From positions 1 to 64,000 of the forward strand of contig CAYPIE010000004.1 of assembly GCA_964410665.1 (NCBI GenBank): DNA of 64,000 nt, read 5' to 3'. Made by a program: the position numbers and the translations under genes. The DNA comes from CAYPIE01 sp964410665. Lineage in GTDB: Bacteria > Planctomycetota > Planctomycetia > Gemmatales > Gemmataceae. Under the pieces are notes generated by a model that ran no database searches, was not told the DNA's origin, and was given only the letters and a program-made list of their open reading frames with translations. Below, one piece after another: positions 34,728 to 43,673 of the stretch. Positions within the stretch are counted from its first letter, which is position 1, and every line of letters starts with the position of its first letter.

Positions 34728-35901
34728 TTTCTGGCCAACCCGGCAACTGCGCGCTGGCTCACGAACGATCCATATCCATGCTGAGAAAGCCGGGCTCACC
34801 CTCACCGATGGACCGATTCCTTGGAACGCTGAGGCGGTCCTGGTGGAAACTCTACTCCGGCTGCCCAGTACCGCGCGGCAAAAAGCCGACTTCCAGCTAC
34901 ACCTGCCCGATGGCACGGTCATCCCTGCGGAGTCGCTGCGACCGATCGGCGATAGTCATTATTATCGACTCTATTTTCGCATGCCAACGCCAACCGCTAC
35001 CGTGGTTGCGCAGCTCCGCTGGCGACACCGCGCCCTGGCACCGGTCACCATCGCGGTGTTGAGTCCCGAGGTCTATCGGCAAGAATTGCATCTAGACTTG
35101 CCCACCGTGTTTGTGCGTCTGGTGGAGCATTGTGTCGCCGCCCGCACCTTTGTGTCGCGGCAATGCCGTGGGCTGCATGCGACGGCCGTCCTACGACACC
35201 CGCACGGACTGGCGGCTCTGGCTGATCTTCCTTTACGCGTCCGGTTCGAATCCAGAGACAATCAGCTCGAAGATGAGGTGGTCATCCATCTCACCTCGAG
35301 CCAGCTTGCCTCCCGGGAAGCGCTGATCACCGCGGTACCACGTACCTTTCCACGCCGCATGAGCAAGTGGACGGTTCGCTGGCTCCTGGGCGAGCAGGAA
35401 TTGCATGCTGAGCCGATTCAAGCAATTTCCCCGAAGATGTTTTTGGACTCGTTACGCCTCTCCGACACGCGCTATCTTGTGCACAGCTGCGACGGCGTTC
35501 ATCTCCGACGCCAGGTCCCCTCCTTAGCCGACGCCGAGAAAATCGGACCGTGTTTCCTGGTATCAAGCCGCGAGCCGGGGATAGCGGGACTCTGTGAATT
35601 GCAGGTGCGCGCTCAAGTCCAAGGCGGTTTGCAATCGCCTTTGTTGATGGAACAAACTTTACTGGTTACCGATGGGCCGACCTTGTTTGCCCCGGGTACT
35701 CTGTCGACCCGGGAACTGGAAAATGTCACTGCTTTTGAACTCCGCCTCAACGGTCGCGTCCTGGGGAGTTTGTCTCTGCGTCCTATCCCCCAGGCGTGCT
35801 TCAACGGCGAGGGAGCGTTTAAATCGCCTAGCGATTATGCCTGGTCGGCCTTAGCGGAAGAGGAGCTGCACGAACGGCTCAGCCGCTTGATGGGCAGCTG
35901 A
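34684..35901 (+). CDS. Unrecognised 405-residue protein, last gene of the ubiquitin-like operon
   Basis: ATG 34684 has GGAGG 6 nt upstream, so this start inside the end of the E1-like gene is chosen over the stop-overlapping ATG at 34720. The Trp/Arg-rich N-terminus (MWRWMRRWRDW) is followed by a predominantly beta-strand protein, probably two or three beta-sandwich-like domains (for example TVFVRLVEHC, LPLRVRFESR, DEVVIHLTSS, VTAFELRLNGRVLGSL). It has no signal peptide, membrane helix or enzyme motif. Position at the operon end and overlap suggest it works with the conjugation machinery as target, adaptor/E3-like factor or effector. No homologous family was recognised. The convergent SNF2 gene starts 5 nt beyond its stop. 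Confidence 0.8.
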   Translation: MWRWMRRWRDWAMDDFWPTRQLRAGSRTIHIHAEKAGLTLTDGPIPWNAEAVLVETLLRLPSTARQKADFQLHLPDGTVIPAESLRPIGDSHYYRLYFRMPTPTATVVAQLRWRHRALAPVTIAVLSPEVYRQELHLDLPTVFVRLVEHCVAARTFVSRQCRGLHATAVLRHPHGLAALADLPLRVRFESRDNQLEDEVVIHLTSSQLASREALITAVPRTFPRRMSKWTVRWLLGEQELHAEPIQAISPKMFLDSLRLSDTRYLVHSCDGVHLRRQVPSLADAEKIGPCFLVSSREPGIAGLCELQVRAQVQGGLQSPLLMEQTLLVTDGPTLFAPGTLSTRELENVTAFELRLNGRVLGSLSLRPIPQACFNGEGAFKSPSDYAWSALAEEELHERLSRLMGS

Positions 35902-35906
35902 CTGGC

Positions 35907-38126
35907 TTATCGATCCGAATCCGCTCCTTCCAAGTTATCCAGCAATCGTTGGATGGCCGTCATCCCGCGCTGGGCTGCCCCCGGTGGCAGGCTGGGACGG
36001 TCTTGATCCTGAAGCATAGCTGCCAGCGCCTCTAAGAGATCAATCCCCGCCACCCACATCCTCCGGGCGGGATCCTCAGTCGGCCTTGCCCCCGCCTCAC
36101 CTGGACGCAGCCGGGTTTCTTGTCCGATCAATTCGCGGATGGTATCAAGGAAAGCCTCTTGCCCGAGCGCAGTGAAATGAACTTCATCCGTCTCACCATC
36201 GAAAACACTCGCGAAGAGCTCACGCTTGAGAGCGATGGTTTTGAGAACTTGTTCCTCAATGCTGTTCCGAGTGACCAGGTTGACCACTCGCACCGGACGC
36301 TCCTGACCCATGCGATGCACACGCGCAATCCGCTGATCCAACACCGCGGGATTCCAGGGCACCTCCAGGTTGATCACCGTATCGGCCATCTGGAGATTGA
36401 GCCCAGTGCCCCCAGCATCGGTACTCAAAAAGACCCGGCAATCGCGGGCATCGCGGAATCGTTCCAGGACCGCACGGCGTTCTGGTCCAGTTAAGCCGCC
36501 ATGTAACATGGCGTAGCCCACTCCCAGCCGCTCAAGCACCTCCGCGGCCTTGACTAACATGGTCTCCCACTGGCTAAACACCACAACTTTATGCCCCGGG
36601 ACCTCTACTTCTGGCACATCAAGCGGTGGGCACAGCTCGCTGATCAGCTCGGTCAATTCGCCTAACTTTGGCGCGACGTTGGTCTGTTTGTCAAATAAGA
36701 AAGTGCTATCACAGATCATGCGCAGATTGACCAGGCAGGCGAGAATTCGTTTCCGATCGAGCTCGGTCTGATAGCTCTTTTGTAACAAGCGGGCGAGAGT
36801 TGCACGCTGCTCCTCATAGGGCAGCCGCTGTTCTTCCGCGAGCTCGACATAAACCGTATTGTCGGTTCGTGGAGGCAGCTGGCTCAGCACTTCGGCGCGA
36901 GTCCGCCGCAGGAAAATGGGTGCAAGCCGCTCGCGGATCTTGTCGAGGTTGCGATATCCCAACAAATGCCCATGCTCATCGACCACCCGATGTTCATGGA
37001 GAAATTGAAACGCTGGGCCAAGACGCCGATCGTCCACGAATTGCACAATGCTATAAAGCTCTTCGAGTCGGTTCTCCAAAGGGGTTCCAGTGAGCACAAG
37101 CGCATAGCGACTGCGAAGCTTTTTGACAGCTCGTGAGGTTTTGGATTCCCAGTTCTTGATTCGTTGTGCTTCATCCAGTACGATATAATCCGGGCGCCAG
37201 TCGTTGAAGGCATCGCGGTCACGCACCACCTGTTCGTAGTTTGCCAGTCGATAGAAGGTAGACTCCGCATATTGGCGTTTGCGGGCACGAGGACCTCCTT
37301 CGATGACTTGGACGGCCCGGTCGGTGAACTTGCGAATCTCCCCTTCCCACTGATATTTCACTGACGCCGGGGCAATCACCAACACCCGTTCGATCGCGCG
37401 TTCGCGGGCCAGTAACTCAACTGCCGCCAAGGTCTGAACCGTCTTGCCCAGCCCCATATCATCGCCCAAAACTGCTCGGCCCCGATACGCGGCAAACAAC
37501 GCCCCACGTATCTGATAGCTGTAAAGCGGCACTTTGAGCAGACCAAGCTCAAGCGTTCCGGCCTCCAGTTGAACCACCATCTCGGATTCACGCGTAGCCA
37601 TTTCGCGACGTTCAATTTCCCAATCCATAAAGTCCATGGCATCGGAGAGGACAGTGACTTCCTCGGGCACCGACTCAATGGCGTGGATGAGTTCATCGTA
37701 ACCTTCGGTGCCTTTCCACAGACAATGCGGATCGAAGAAGCGGGTGGCCAGATCGCGAAGTTTGTCCGAATGCCTTGGGGGTAGATGGATGCCCAAGGTG
37801 AGTTGCTCACCGTAGCGAAGATAGACTTCGGGGCGCGTGAAAGTCGGCCGCCGTTGCTGTAGATGAGGCGGGATTTCACCACGCAAGCGATCGAGAACAG
37901 CCTCGATGTGCTTGCAGGTCCCGAGGGTATTGGCTCGAAAATCGGGACAGGTGCAGTGGTTCTCCCCAACCTCGAAGCTACGGATGGCGACACGATACTG
38001 ACCACCCGAGTCGGGATTGGTGACCTGGTAATCGCTAAAGACTCGTTTTTTGCCCAGATTCTCGATATGGAACTTGCTCGTCCGAGCGCGCTCCCTGCGA
38101 ATATCGATCTGTTCCTCGCGGAGCAT
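35907..38126 (-). CDS. SNF2-family DNA-dependent ATPase/helicase with SWIM zinc finger
   Basis: 739 aa, GGAGG 7 nt before the ATG. The N-terminal SWIM zinc finger HCTCPDFRANTLGTCKH (C-x-C-xn-C-x-H) is followed by a SNF2/Rad54-type ATPase: Walker A LGDDMGLGKTVQT, DEAQ box LDEAQRIKN, VLTGTPLENR, then the C-terminal helicase half with KVVVFSQWETML, LHGG, FLSTDAGGTGLNLQ and RVHRMGQ. It remodels or translocates on double-stranded DNA, possibly displacing bound proteins. It converges with the ubiquitin-like operon, with stops 5 nt apart, but is not co-transcribed with it. Confidence 0.92.
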   Translation of the reverse strand: MLREEQIDIRRERARTSKFHIENLGKKRVFSDYQVTNPDSGGQYRVAIRSFEVGENHCTCPDFRANTLGTCKHIEAVLDRLRGEIPPHLQQRRPTFTRPEVYLRYGEQLTLGIHLPPRHSDKLRDLATRFFDPHCLWKGTEGYDELIHAIESVPEEVTVLSDAMDFMDWEIERREMATRESEMVVQLEAGTLELGLLKVPLYSYQIRGALFAAYRGRAVLGDDMGLGKTVQTLAAVELLARERAIERVLVIAPASVKYQWEGEIRKFTDRAVQVIEGGPRARKRQYAESTFYRLANYEQVVRDRDAFNDWRPDYIVLDEAQRIKNWESKTSRAVKKLRSRYALVLTGTPLENRLEELYSIVQFVDDRRLGPAFQFLHEHRVVDEHGHLLGYRNLDKIRERLAPIFLRRTRAEVLSQLPPRTDNTVYVELAEEQRLPYEEQRATLARLLQKSYQTELDRKRILACLVNLRMICDSTFLFDKQTNVAPKLGELTELISELCPPLDVPEVEVPGHKVVVFSQWETMLVKAAEVLERLGVGYAMLHGGLTGPERRAVLERFRDARDCRVFLSTDAGGTGLNLQMADTVINLEVPWNPAVLDQRIARVHRMGQERPVRVVNLVTRNSIEEQVLKTIALKRELFASVFDGETDEVHFTALGQEAFLDTIRELIGQETRLRPGEAGARPTEDPARRMWVAGIDLLEALAAMLQDQDRPSLPPGAAQRGMTAIQRLLDNLEGADSDR

Positions 38127-38203
38127 ACCAGACCCTCCCCGTGGGATGCGTGCGTAGGCTTATTGTGGCCTGCCCACGAGGAGTGTGGAAGAGGAGTGCT
38201 CGG

Positions 38204-39442
38204 TCATTTCCAGTCGAAGACACGCAGCCCGTCGAGTTCTCGGACGAATAATTGATTTCCGGCCAGGCCAAGATGGGCCCAAGTCTCGGCTTCAGACACC
38301 TCTCGGCGGTCGAGTAGGGTAAACTCTTTGGGGTTGGCCGCTACCAAGAGAAGTTCGCCTCGTTGGTCTAGAGCGAGAATCTTGTCGCCCCGGGCGATCA
38401 GACTCCAGTATTTCCCGAACGAACGACTCACCCAGCGGGTCTCACCGTCAGCGGCGCGAATGCAGCAAAATCGCTGATTGCGAAGGAACAGATACAAGTG
38501 GTCGTCGATAACCACTGGGGTGGACATATAGCCCTGGTTCTTGTTTCGCCACAACTCCTTGGCCGAGAAGCCGTCCCCAGTTTTCTCAACCTCGAACAGA
38601 CGTGAGCCGCCACCGTAACTGCTGGTGAAGACCCGGTTGCCCAGAATGGTCGGCGTCAACACGTTGGTGTCCCGAAAAGCCGGCACTGGAGCGGACCAAA
38701 GGACAGTGCCCGACGCAGGCTCGACCCCAGCAACCACTTTGCGCATCTGCACGACCAGTTGTGGCTTCCCATGGATCGTGGCCAGCACCGGGGAGCCAAA
38801 TGGGTTGGCAGTCATGGCATTGCCGTCCTTGTCCAGCGTGCGCCAGATCACCTTGCCTGTCGCGGCATCGATTTTTAGGAATGAGCCGGCGGCTTGCACA
38901 TAGACCGCCCCGTCAAGAACCAAGGGCGACGACACAAGGCCAAAGGCCGGCACCTGCCCCTGATACTTTTTGACCAGATCAAGTCGCCAGTTCTCCTTGC
39001 CCGTTGTGGCATCGAGGGACACTAACACATCCCGCATCCCGGCAACATACAGCGACTTGCCATCATAGGCGGGGGTCGAGCGAATCCAGTCGCCGTTGGC
39101 AGCTGCGAAGAATGGGACCTTGATACTGCCTTGCCACTTGGCCTGCCACAGTTCTTTGCCAGATTGACGGTCCAAGGCGCGGACCACCTCGAACTTGGCG
39201 TCCTGGGTTTCGGTGACAAACACCCGGTCTTCCGCCACGATCGGCCCGGAGTAGCTCGGCCCCAGGGGCACCCGCCACCGCTGAGTCAGGTGGGCTTGCG
39301 ACAAGTTCTCCGGCCACGCCGGCCCTAGCAACTGACCGTCCCGGCTGGGTCCACGCCATTGGGGCCAGGTCGTCTTGCCATCCTCGGCGTGAACGGGCGG
39401 AATCAGCAGTAGGCAAACCCACAAAACGGTCCGCAGACGCAT
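38204..39442 (-). CDS. Secreted PQQ-like beta-propeller protein
   Basis: 412 aa from ATG 39442. The frame is open far upstream, but that part overlaps the preceding gene in another frame and is not protein-like. The signal peptide is MRLRTVLWVCLLLIPPVHA, then WPQWRGPSRDGQ, the usual opening of planctomycete outer-membrane-protein-B-type propellers, and repeated A-x-D-x-x-TGK-x-x-W blades (SLDATTGKENWRL, KIDAATGKVIWRT). It is a binding propeller with no evident catalytic site. The start is 7 nt beyond the stop of the Kelch gene, so they share an operon. Confidence 0.88.
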   Translation of the reverse strand: MRLRTVLWVCLLLIPPVHAEDGKTTWPQWRGPSRDGQLLGPAWPENLSQAHLTQRWRVPLGPSYSGPIVAEDRVFVTETQDAKFEVVRALDRQSGKELWQAKWQGSIKVPFFAAANGDWIRSTPAYDGKSLYVAGMRDVLVSLDATTGKENWRLDLVKKYQGQVPAFGLVSSPLVLDGAVYVQAAGSFLKIDAATGKVIWRTLDKDGNAMTANPFGSPVLATIHGKPQLVVQMRKVVAGVEPASGTVLWSAPVPAFRDTNVLTPTILGNRVFTSSYGGGSRLFEVEKTGDGFSAKELWRNKNQGYMSTPVVIDDHLYLFLRNQRFCCIRAADGETRWVSRSFGKYWSLIARGDKILALDQRGELLLVAANPKEFTLLDRREVSEAETWAHLGLAGNQLFVRELDGLRVFDWK

Positions 39443-39449
39443 AATCCAC

Positions 39450-40529
39450 TCACTTCCACTGGTTCGGGTTGATGAAGCACAGGTACCCCTTCCCGGACTG
39501 TTTCTCGTCGATCGAGTAGACGACCAGACGGTCCTTGTGGGCGAACATCCGAGTGGCACTCCCGCCCGGGGTGCCAGGGACAGCCTCAAGCAGCATGGTC
39601 CATTTGCCGTGGGCAGGGTCGAAGACCTCGAGCGACCGGTTCTCGGTGAATGGGTCTGCCACACCTTCCGCGGGGATCTCGCCGAAAGTGAAGCCACCGG
39701 CCAGATACAGCTTGTCCCCTAGCTCGGCCATGCTCGCCATTACCCGCAGCTTATTAGGCGGAGGAAAGGTCGCCCAGGTACGCTTCTCGAGATCGAAGAC
39801 GTCCGAGTCGATGACGTAATCGAAACCATCGTCCAGGCCACCCGTCTGGTAGAACTTGCCGTGCCACGGTACGCCACAAAACGACCGCCGCTCCCGCGGC
39901 GTCGGCTCGGCGAGGACCGCCAGGGTCGGCTTGTCTCCGGTGAGATCGATGACTAGCACTTGGCGGGTGACACTCAGCCCCGGGCCCATCCGCTTCGGTT
40001 TGCGCGGGTCCATCTCCCAGCCGCCGAAGACGAATAGCTTGCCGCGGTCCTGGGTGACGCCGCAGAGGGTGCGCGGCGTCGGCATGCGGACCTCCAGCGG
40101 AGTCCAGGTGTCGTCGGCAAAGTCGTAGCGGTAGACTCCGTCGAGGAGCTTGAGCCCCTCGCCGTCGTGGCTGATACCGCCGACGGCATAGCCGATCGCG
40201 TCTTTACCTTCGCCGACCACCACGGTATCGCAGCGCATCATCGGCACCGGCGGCGGCTTGAGTTTACGCACCTTGTGACGCTCCAGGTCGATGGCAAAGC
40301 TGTCGTCGACAAAGCTCTGCGGGCGGAAGTCGCGCGGGTCCAGGCTGCGCGTGCCGCCGAAGACATAGAGCTGACCGTCGTGGTGGAAGATGGTCTGGTT
40401 CCGCTTGGCCGCTCCTGGGTAGTCGATGGTGACTAGTTGCACACCGGGCGGGATCACGGCTGGGGCCACAGCTTCCTTGGCCTGAGCGAGCAGGAGTAGC
40501 TGGAGCACCTCGAGAAGATAAATCATCAT
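39450..40529 (-). CDS. Secreted Kelch-repeat beta-propeller protein
   Basis: 359 aa with AGGA 8 nt before the ATG. A short hydrophobic leader (MMIYLLEVLQLLLLAQA) is followed by Kelch-type repeats with the GG doublet and spaced aromatic residues (LYVFGGT, IGYAVGGISHDG, LFVFGGWEMD, FYQTGGLDDG, LYLAGGFTFG). No enzymatic motif was seen. It is the middle gene of a three-gene operon with the carrier/prepilin fusion and a PQQ-type propeller, all apparently exported, which suggests one extracytoplasmic assembly of unknown role. Confidence 0.88.
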   Translation of the reverse strand: MMIYLLEVLQLLLLAQAKEAVAPAVIPPGVQLVTIDYPGAAKRNQTIFHHDGQLYVFGGTRSLDPRDFRPQSFVDDSFAIDLERHKVRKLKPPPVPMMRCDTVVVGEGKDAIGYAVGGISHDGEGLKLLDGVYRYDFADDTWTPLEVRMPTPRTLCGVTQDRGKLFVFGGWEMDPRKPKRMGPGLSVTRQVLVIDLTGDKPTLAVLAEPTPRERRSFCGVPWHGKFYQTGGLDDGFDYVIDSDVFDLEKRTWATFPPPNKLRVMASMAELGDKLYLAGGFTFGEIPAEGVADPFTENRSLEVFDPAHGKWTMLLEAVPGTPGGSATRMFAHKDRLVVYSIDEKQSGKGYLCFINPNQWK

Positions 40530-40559
40530 GGTAAAGTTCCTCGATTCCGGCGCCTCAGA

Positions 40560-42038
40560 TCAATCCAGGTCAGTCACGACCTCGCCCCCCTCGCGGGTTG
40601 CCAGAGCCCGCCAGGCAGCCAATTCCAGGTTCTGACTGATGAAACGGACACTCCCGTCGGCCCAGCCGATGTTGACACCACCGGTATGTAAGCTGCGGGC
40701 AGCCGTCCAACCGGCCCCGCCGACCGCATTGATGCAATCGGGGGTGGCATCGTTGGGCAGGTAGTAGTGGTTGTACAGCCCGCCATCGCCATAGCGGCCG
40801 ACCGTCCATCGTTCGCCGCGGTTGCCACGGTATGTGGTGCTAGCCGCACAGATGTCGGCGGTGAAGTACGGAGGCATGAAGACCAAGGGCACCTCGCGGT
40901 AATACCTCCGTGGGTCGGTGCCGTCGCTACGGACTCCCCCTCCTTTAGTCGTCTCGCTGATCGCAGCGGTGTTGGAAGTGCCATCGCGGATGGCCATGAT
41001 CTTCAACGGTCGTTCTTGGCGGAAGATCCCATCGGCGTCCTCCAGCCAGCCCTGATTGACGGTTCCAGTACCGGTACAGCCGACATAATTGAGTCCGGAG
41101 AATTCGGAACCCGGAACCTGCTCAATGTCTGAGGGACAGTGGAAAATCGGGATCGACACCTGGGCCGCCGCATGGTTAGCAGAACCATCGTCGGGCACCG
41201 GTATTGTCACGGGGACCGGAGACCGGTCATAGTTGACCAGGTTGTTGGCGACATTCTCCTGCTCGAGATAGGGCAACATCAGCGACTGCGGCGAATGGGC
41301 CCGGAAGAAGATGGGTAACCCCGGCGGAAATGCTCCGTGAGCGGACTCATAGTTGTGCATGCCGAGAACCAGTTGTTTGATGTGGTTGCTACATTTCATG
41401 CGATTGGCCGCTTCGCGTACTTTCTGCACAGCAGGCAACAGCAAGCCAATCAAGACGGCGATAATGGCGATCACCACTAATAATTCAATTAGGGTAAATC
41501 CTGAGCGTGTGGACTGGCTCGGCCGCCGGCCTAGGTACCAAACCGAGCCACTCAGCGCTGCAATCAGGAATAGTCCCAGCCCGACCTGCAACCAAGGTGT
41601 GCGAGTACGCTCCTGTCGTAACGAAGAGGGTGATGGTGACTCTCCGATCACCACGCAACCAGGATCCCCACTGGTTTCCGCAGGGGCAATTCCCGGAAAC
41701 GGACTGGGCGACGCCATGGGATGTTCTGGCAGGTGGAATCCCTCGCGAGCCGAGTGACCAGCACTCTTGGCGAGCACAAGATACTCACCTCCCGCGAACC
41801 GTGGGAAAAAACACAGCCCGCGTTCATCAGTGGTCCCTTCGGCGACGACTTGGCGGTCTTGATCGAGAATCTTCACCTTTGCCTTTTGTGCGGGGGTATC
41901 GTCATCAAAGTAGACCTCGACCCGAATCTGACCGTTGTCAAGCCGAGCTTCCGCGAAGATGACATGAGCCTGAAGGCGGTCGGGTAGGAAAGCCAGAGTG
42001 CTGAGGAGAATTAGGGCGAGCGTCGCTCCGCGTATCAT
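40560..42038 (-). CDS. Signal peptide-regulatory domain-TM-DUF1559 fusion with internal prepilin motif
   Basis: 492 aa, GAGGA 6 nt before the ATG. An N-terminal signal peptide (ALILLSTLAFLPDRLQA) is followed by a domain like carboxypeptidase-regulatory/transthyretin domains (AHVIFAEARLDNGQIRVEV ... EGTTDERGLCFFPR), a linker, a transmembrane helix at about 151-169, a short basic stretch, and then RSGFTLIELLVVIAIIAVLIG at about residue 180. This is a full prepilin-type motif normally found at a protein's N-terminus. The DUF1559 body follows, ending WADGSVRFI. Orientation would put the GFTLIE cleavage site on the cytoplasmic side, where prepilin peptidase acts. It is the first gene of a three-gene operon. 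Confidence 0.88.
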   Translation of the reverse strand: MIRGATLALILLSTLAFLPDRLQAHVIFAEARLDNGQIRVEVYFDDDTPAQKAKVKILDQDRQVVAEGTTDERGLCFFPRFAGGEYLVLAKSAGHSAREGFHLPEHPMASPSPFPGIAPAETSGDPGCVVIGESPSPSSLRQERTRTPWLQVGLGLFLIAALSGSVWYLGRRPSQSTRSGFTLIELLVVIAIIAVLIGLLLPAVQKVREAANRMKCSNHIKQLVLGMHNYESAHGAFPPGLPIFFRAHSPQSLMLPYLEQENVANNLVNYDRSPVPVTIPVPDDGSANHAAAQVSIPIFHCPSDIEQVPGSEFSGLNYVGCTGTGTVNQGWLEDADGIFRQERPLKIMAIRDGTSNTAAISETTKGGGVRSDGTDPRRYYREVPLVFMPPYFTADICAASTTYRGNRGERWTVGRYGDGGLYNHYYLPNDATPDCINAVGGAGWTAARSLHTGGVNIGWADGSVRFISQNLELAAWRALATREGGEVVTDLD

Positions 42039-42577
42039 GTTGAGTCCTCATGCTCGATGGTGCGATAACCGGTATGAGAAAGCTGTAATTAGTGTTATCA
42101 TGAAGCAGTTCTTTTGAACAGTCCCAGCCGTGCCGAGGCAAGGCACTTCTTGCACTGGTCGTGGGCGATCTGCTGGGTATTACCTTGCTGGAGCCAGGGA
42201 TCGACTGGCTACTTCGGCTCTTAGTGCAAGATCGCAAACCGGACGTCGAGGTCGCACCCCTTGCCACTGGAAGTTGGTTCGGCAGAGCCGTCATGGTGAA
42301 GCCGGCCGAAAAGAGGTGATTTCCACACGACTATCCCCGTGGTCGTGCGTTTCTCCACCGAGAGAGGTTGCCCAAAAAGCACCTGAACCAGGTCACCGAC
42401 CCGGTTCATGGTTCGATCGAGTTTCGCGGCTTGATCCGAAACCGACAGCTCGACACTCGGTCACGATCCCGATGGAAAAAGCAGCAGACCGAAATTTAAT
42501 GGCTCCTGGCCGGGAGCGACGGTACGCTTGCCAAACCGGAGGCCCCGTTGACTTGACTACGTTGTTTGGAGCCGACC
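42039..42577. other. Intergenic region with coding-like fragments, possibly gene remnants
   Basis: About 540 nt between divergent genes. Two stretches look protein-like but lack a start codon with a ribosome site. On the plus strand one ends at the TGA at 42317 and contains a hydrophobic piece (ALLALVVGDLLGITLLEPG). On the minus strand one runs from about 42460 to 42221 with SVSDQAAKLDRTMNRVGDL followed by VQVLFGQPL. These may be remnants of lost genes or chance open frames. Confidence 0.3.
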
Positions 42578-43423
42578 ATGAAGTTTGGTATGAACCTGTT
42601 GCTTTGGACCGCTCATGTCACCTCGGACCAGTTTCCCCTGCTCGGGCAGCTCAAACAGGCGGGCTACGATGGGGTAGAAATTCCCCTTTTTGAAGGAGAC
42701 GCCCCCCATTACACCAAGATTAAGGCCGAACTTGACCGGCAGGGCCTAGCCTGCTCGACAGTTACCGTGCTCACGGAAACGACCAACCCGGTGAGCCCCG
42801 AGCCATCGATCCGAACGGCCGCCAAAGACCGTCTCAAATGGGCCATTGAAATGACCCACTCACTCGGCGGGGACATCTTGTGCGGGCCGATCCATTCGGC
42901 CCTTGGCTACTTTTCTGGGACTGGACCGACCGATGATGAGAAGCAACGCGCGGCGGAGGTGCTTCGGGAAGCCGCCGAACTGGCTGCTCAAGCCAACGTG
43001 ACCTTGGCAGTGGAATACCTAAACCGCTTCGAATGCTATTTCTTGACCACCGCCGCCGACACCCGAGCGCTGGTGGAGCGGGTCAACCACCCAAACTTCC
43101 GCAGTATGTATGACACGTTTCATGCCAACATCGAGGAGAAAGACGTGGCCGGGGCGATCCGCCATCTAGCCGATGTGCTGGTACATGTCCACATCAGCGA
43201 GAACGATCGTGGTACCCCGGGCACCGGGCATGTACACTGGGACGTTTCGTTTCAGACGCTCAAACAAGTGGGGTATTCCGGCTGGCTGACCATTGAGGCA
43301 TTTGGCCGGGCCCTGCCGGACCTGGCCGCGGCAACCAAGGTGTGGCGTGACCTGTTCCCAACTCCGCAAGAAGTGTACACCTATGGACTGCAATTTATGC
43401 GGCAAGCATGGCAAGCAGCCTAA
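42578..43423 (+). CDS. Sugar phosphate isomerase/epimerase (TIM-barrel, ketose 3-epimerase-like)
   Basis: 281 aa from ATG 42578 (GGAG 6 nt upstream; the longer frame uses TTG). The AP-endonuclease-2-type TIM barrel has the metal ligands of D-tagatose/D-psicose 3-epimerases: Glu in AVEYLNRFE, Asp/His in MYDTFHANIEE, His in HVHISENDRGTPGTGH, and the final Glu in LTIEAFG. It begins MKFGMNLLLW, as in that family. It probably epimerises or isomerises a ketose; the exact sugar is not determinable, and 3-keto-glycoside metabolism is an alternative in planctomycetes. It is not in an obvious operon. Confidence 0.85.
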   Translation: MKFGMNLLLWTAHVTSDQFPLLGQLKQAGYDGVEIPLFEGDAPHYTKIKAELDRQGLACSTVTVLTETTNPVSPEPSIRTAAKDRLKWAIEMTHSLGGDILCGPIHSALGYFSGTGPTDDEKQRAAEVLREAAELAAQANVTLAVEYLNRFECYFLTTAADTRALVERVNHPNFRSMYDTFHANIEEKDVAGAIRHLADVLVHVHISENDRGTPGTGHVHWDVSFQTLKQVGYSGWLTIEAFGRALPDLAAATKVWRDLFPTPQEVYTYGLQFMRQAWQAA

Positions 43424-43673
43424 GCAATCCTGCGGCAGACAAGTTGAGCCTCGGTAACAGCGCTAGCTGCACTGTCCAGACATTCTCCCTCTCATGCTGG
43501 CCCCAATTTGCGGTTAAGGGCCACGAGACCGCGTGGAATGCGGCTGTGCTTGGGACTACAACCGCCTGAGCAACTGCCCTTGACCCGCGAGGATGTGAGG
43601 CTATCTTCGCCTCGCCGCCGCAAGCGGATCATGGCGCATGGACGGTTTCGGAGTCGGCAGGGGGACTCTTGAG
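43424..43673. other. Intergenic region before the outer-membrane assembly operon
   Basis: About 250 nt with no supported gene. It should hold the promoter of the 43.7-50.6 kb operon, but no clear -35/-10 pair was seen. Confidence 0.35.

Noticed and set aside
32160..35901. CBASS type II assignment for the E1/E2/JAMM genes
   Set aside because: No CD-NTase or effector gene is next to it, and E1 and E2 are separate instead of fused as in Cap2.
35907..38126. SNF2 helicase as a member of the ubiquitin-like operon
   Set aside because: It is on the opposite strand and convergent, so not co-transcribed; such helicases are common stand-alone genes in planctomycetes.
38204..39697. Longer N-terminal extension of the PQQ-propeller gene
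   Set aside because: The 85 extra codons overlap the Kelch gene in a different frame, are Arg/Ser-rich and would hide the clear signal peptide that begins at 39442.
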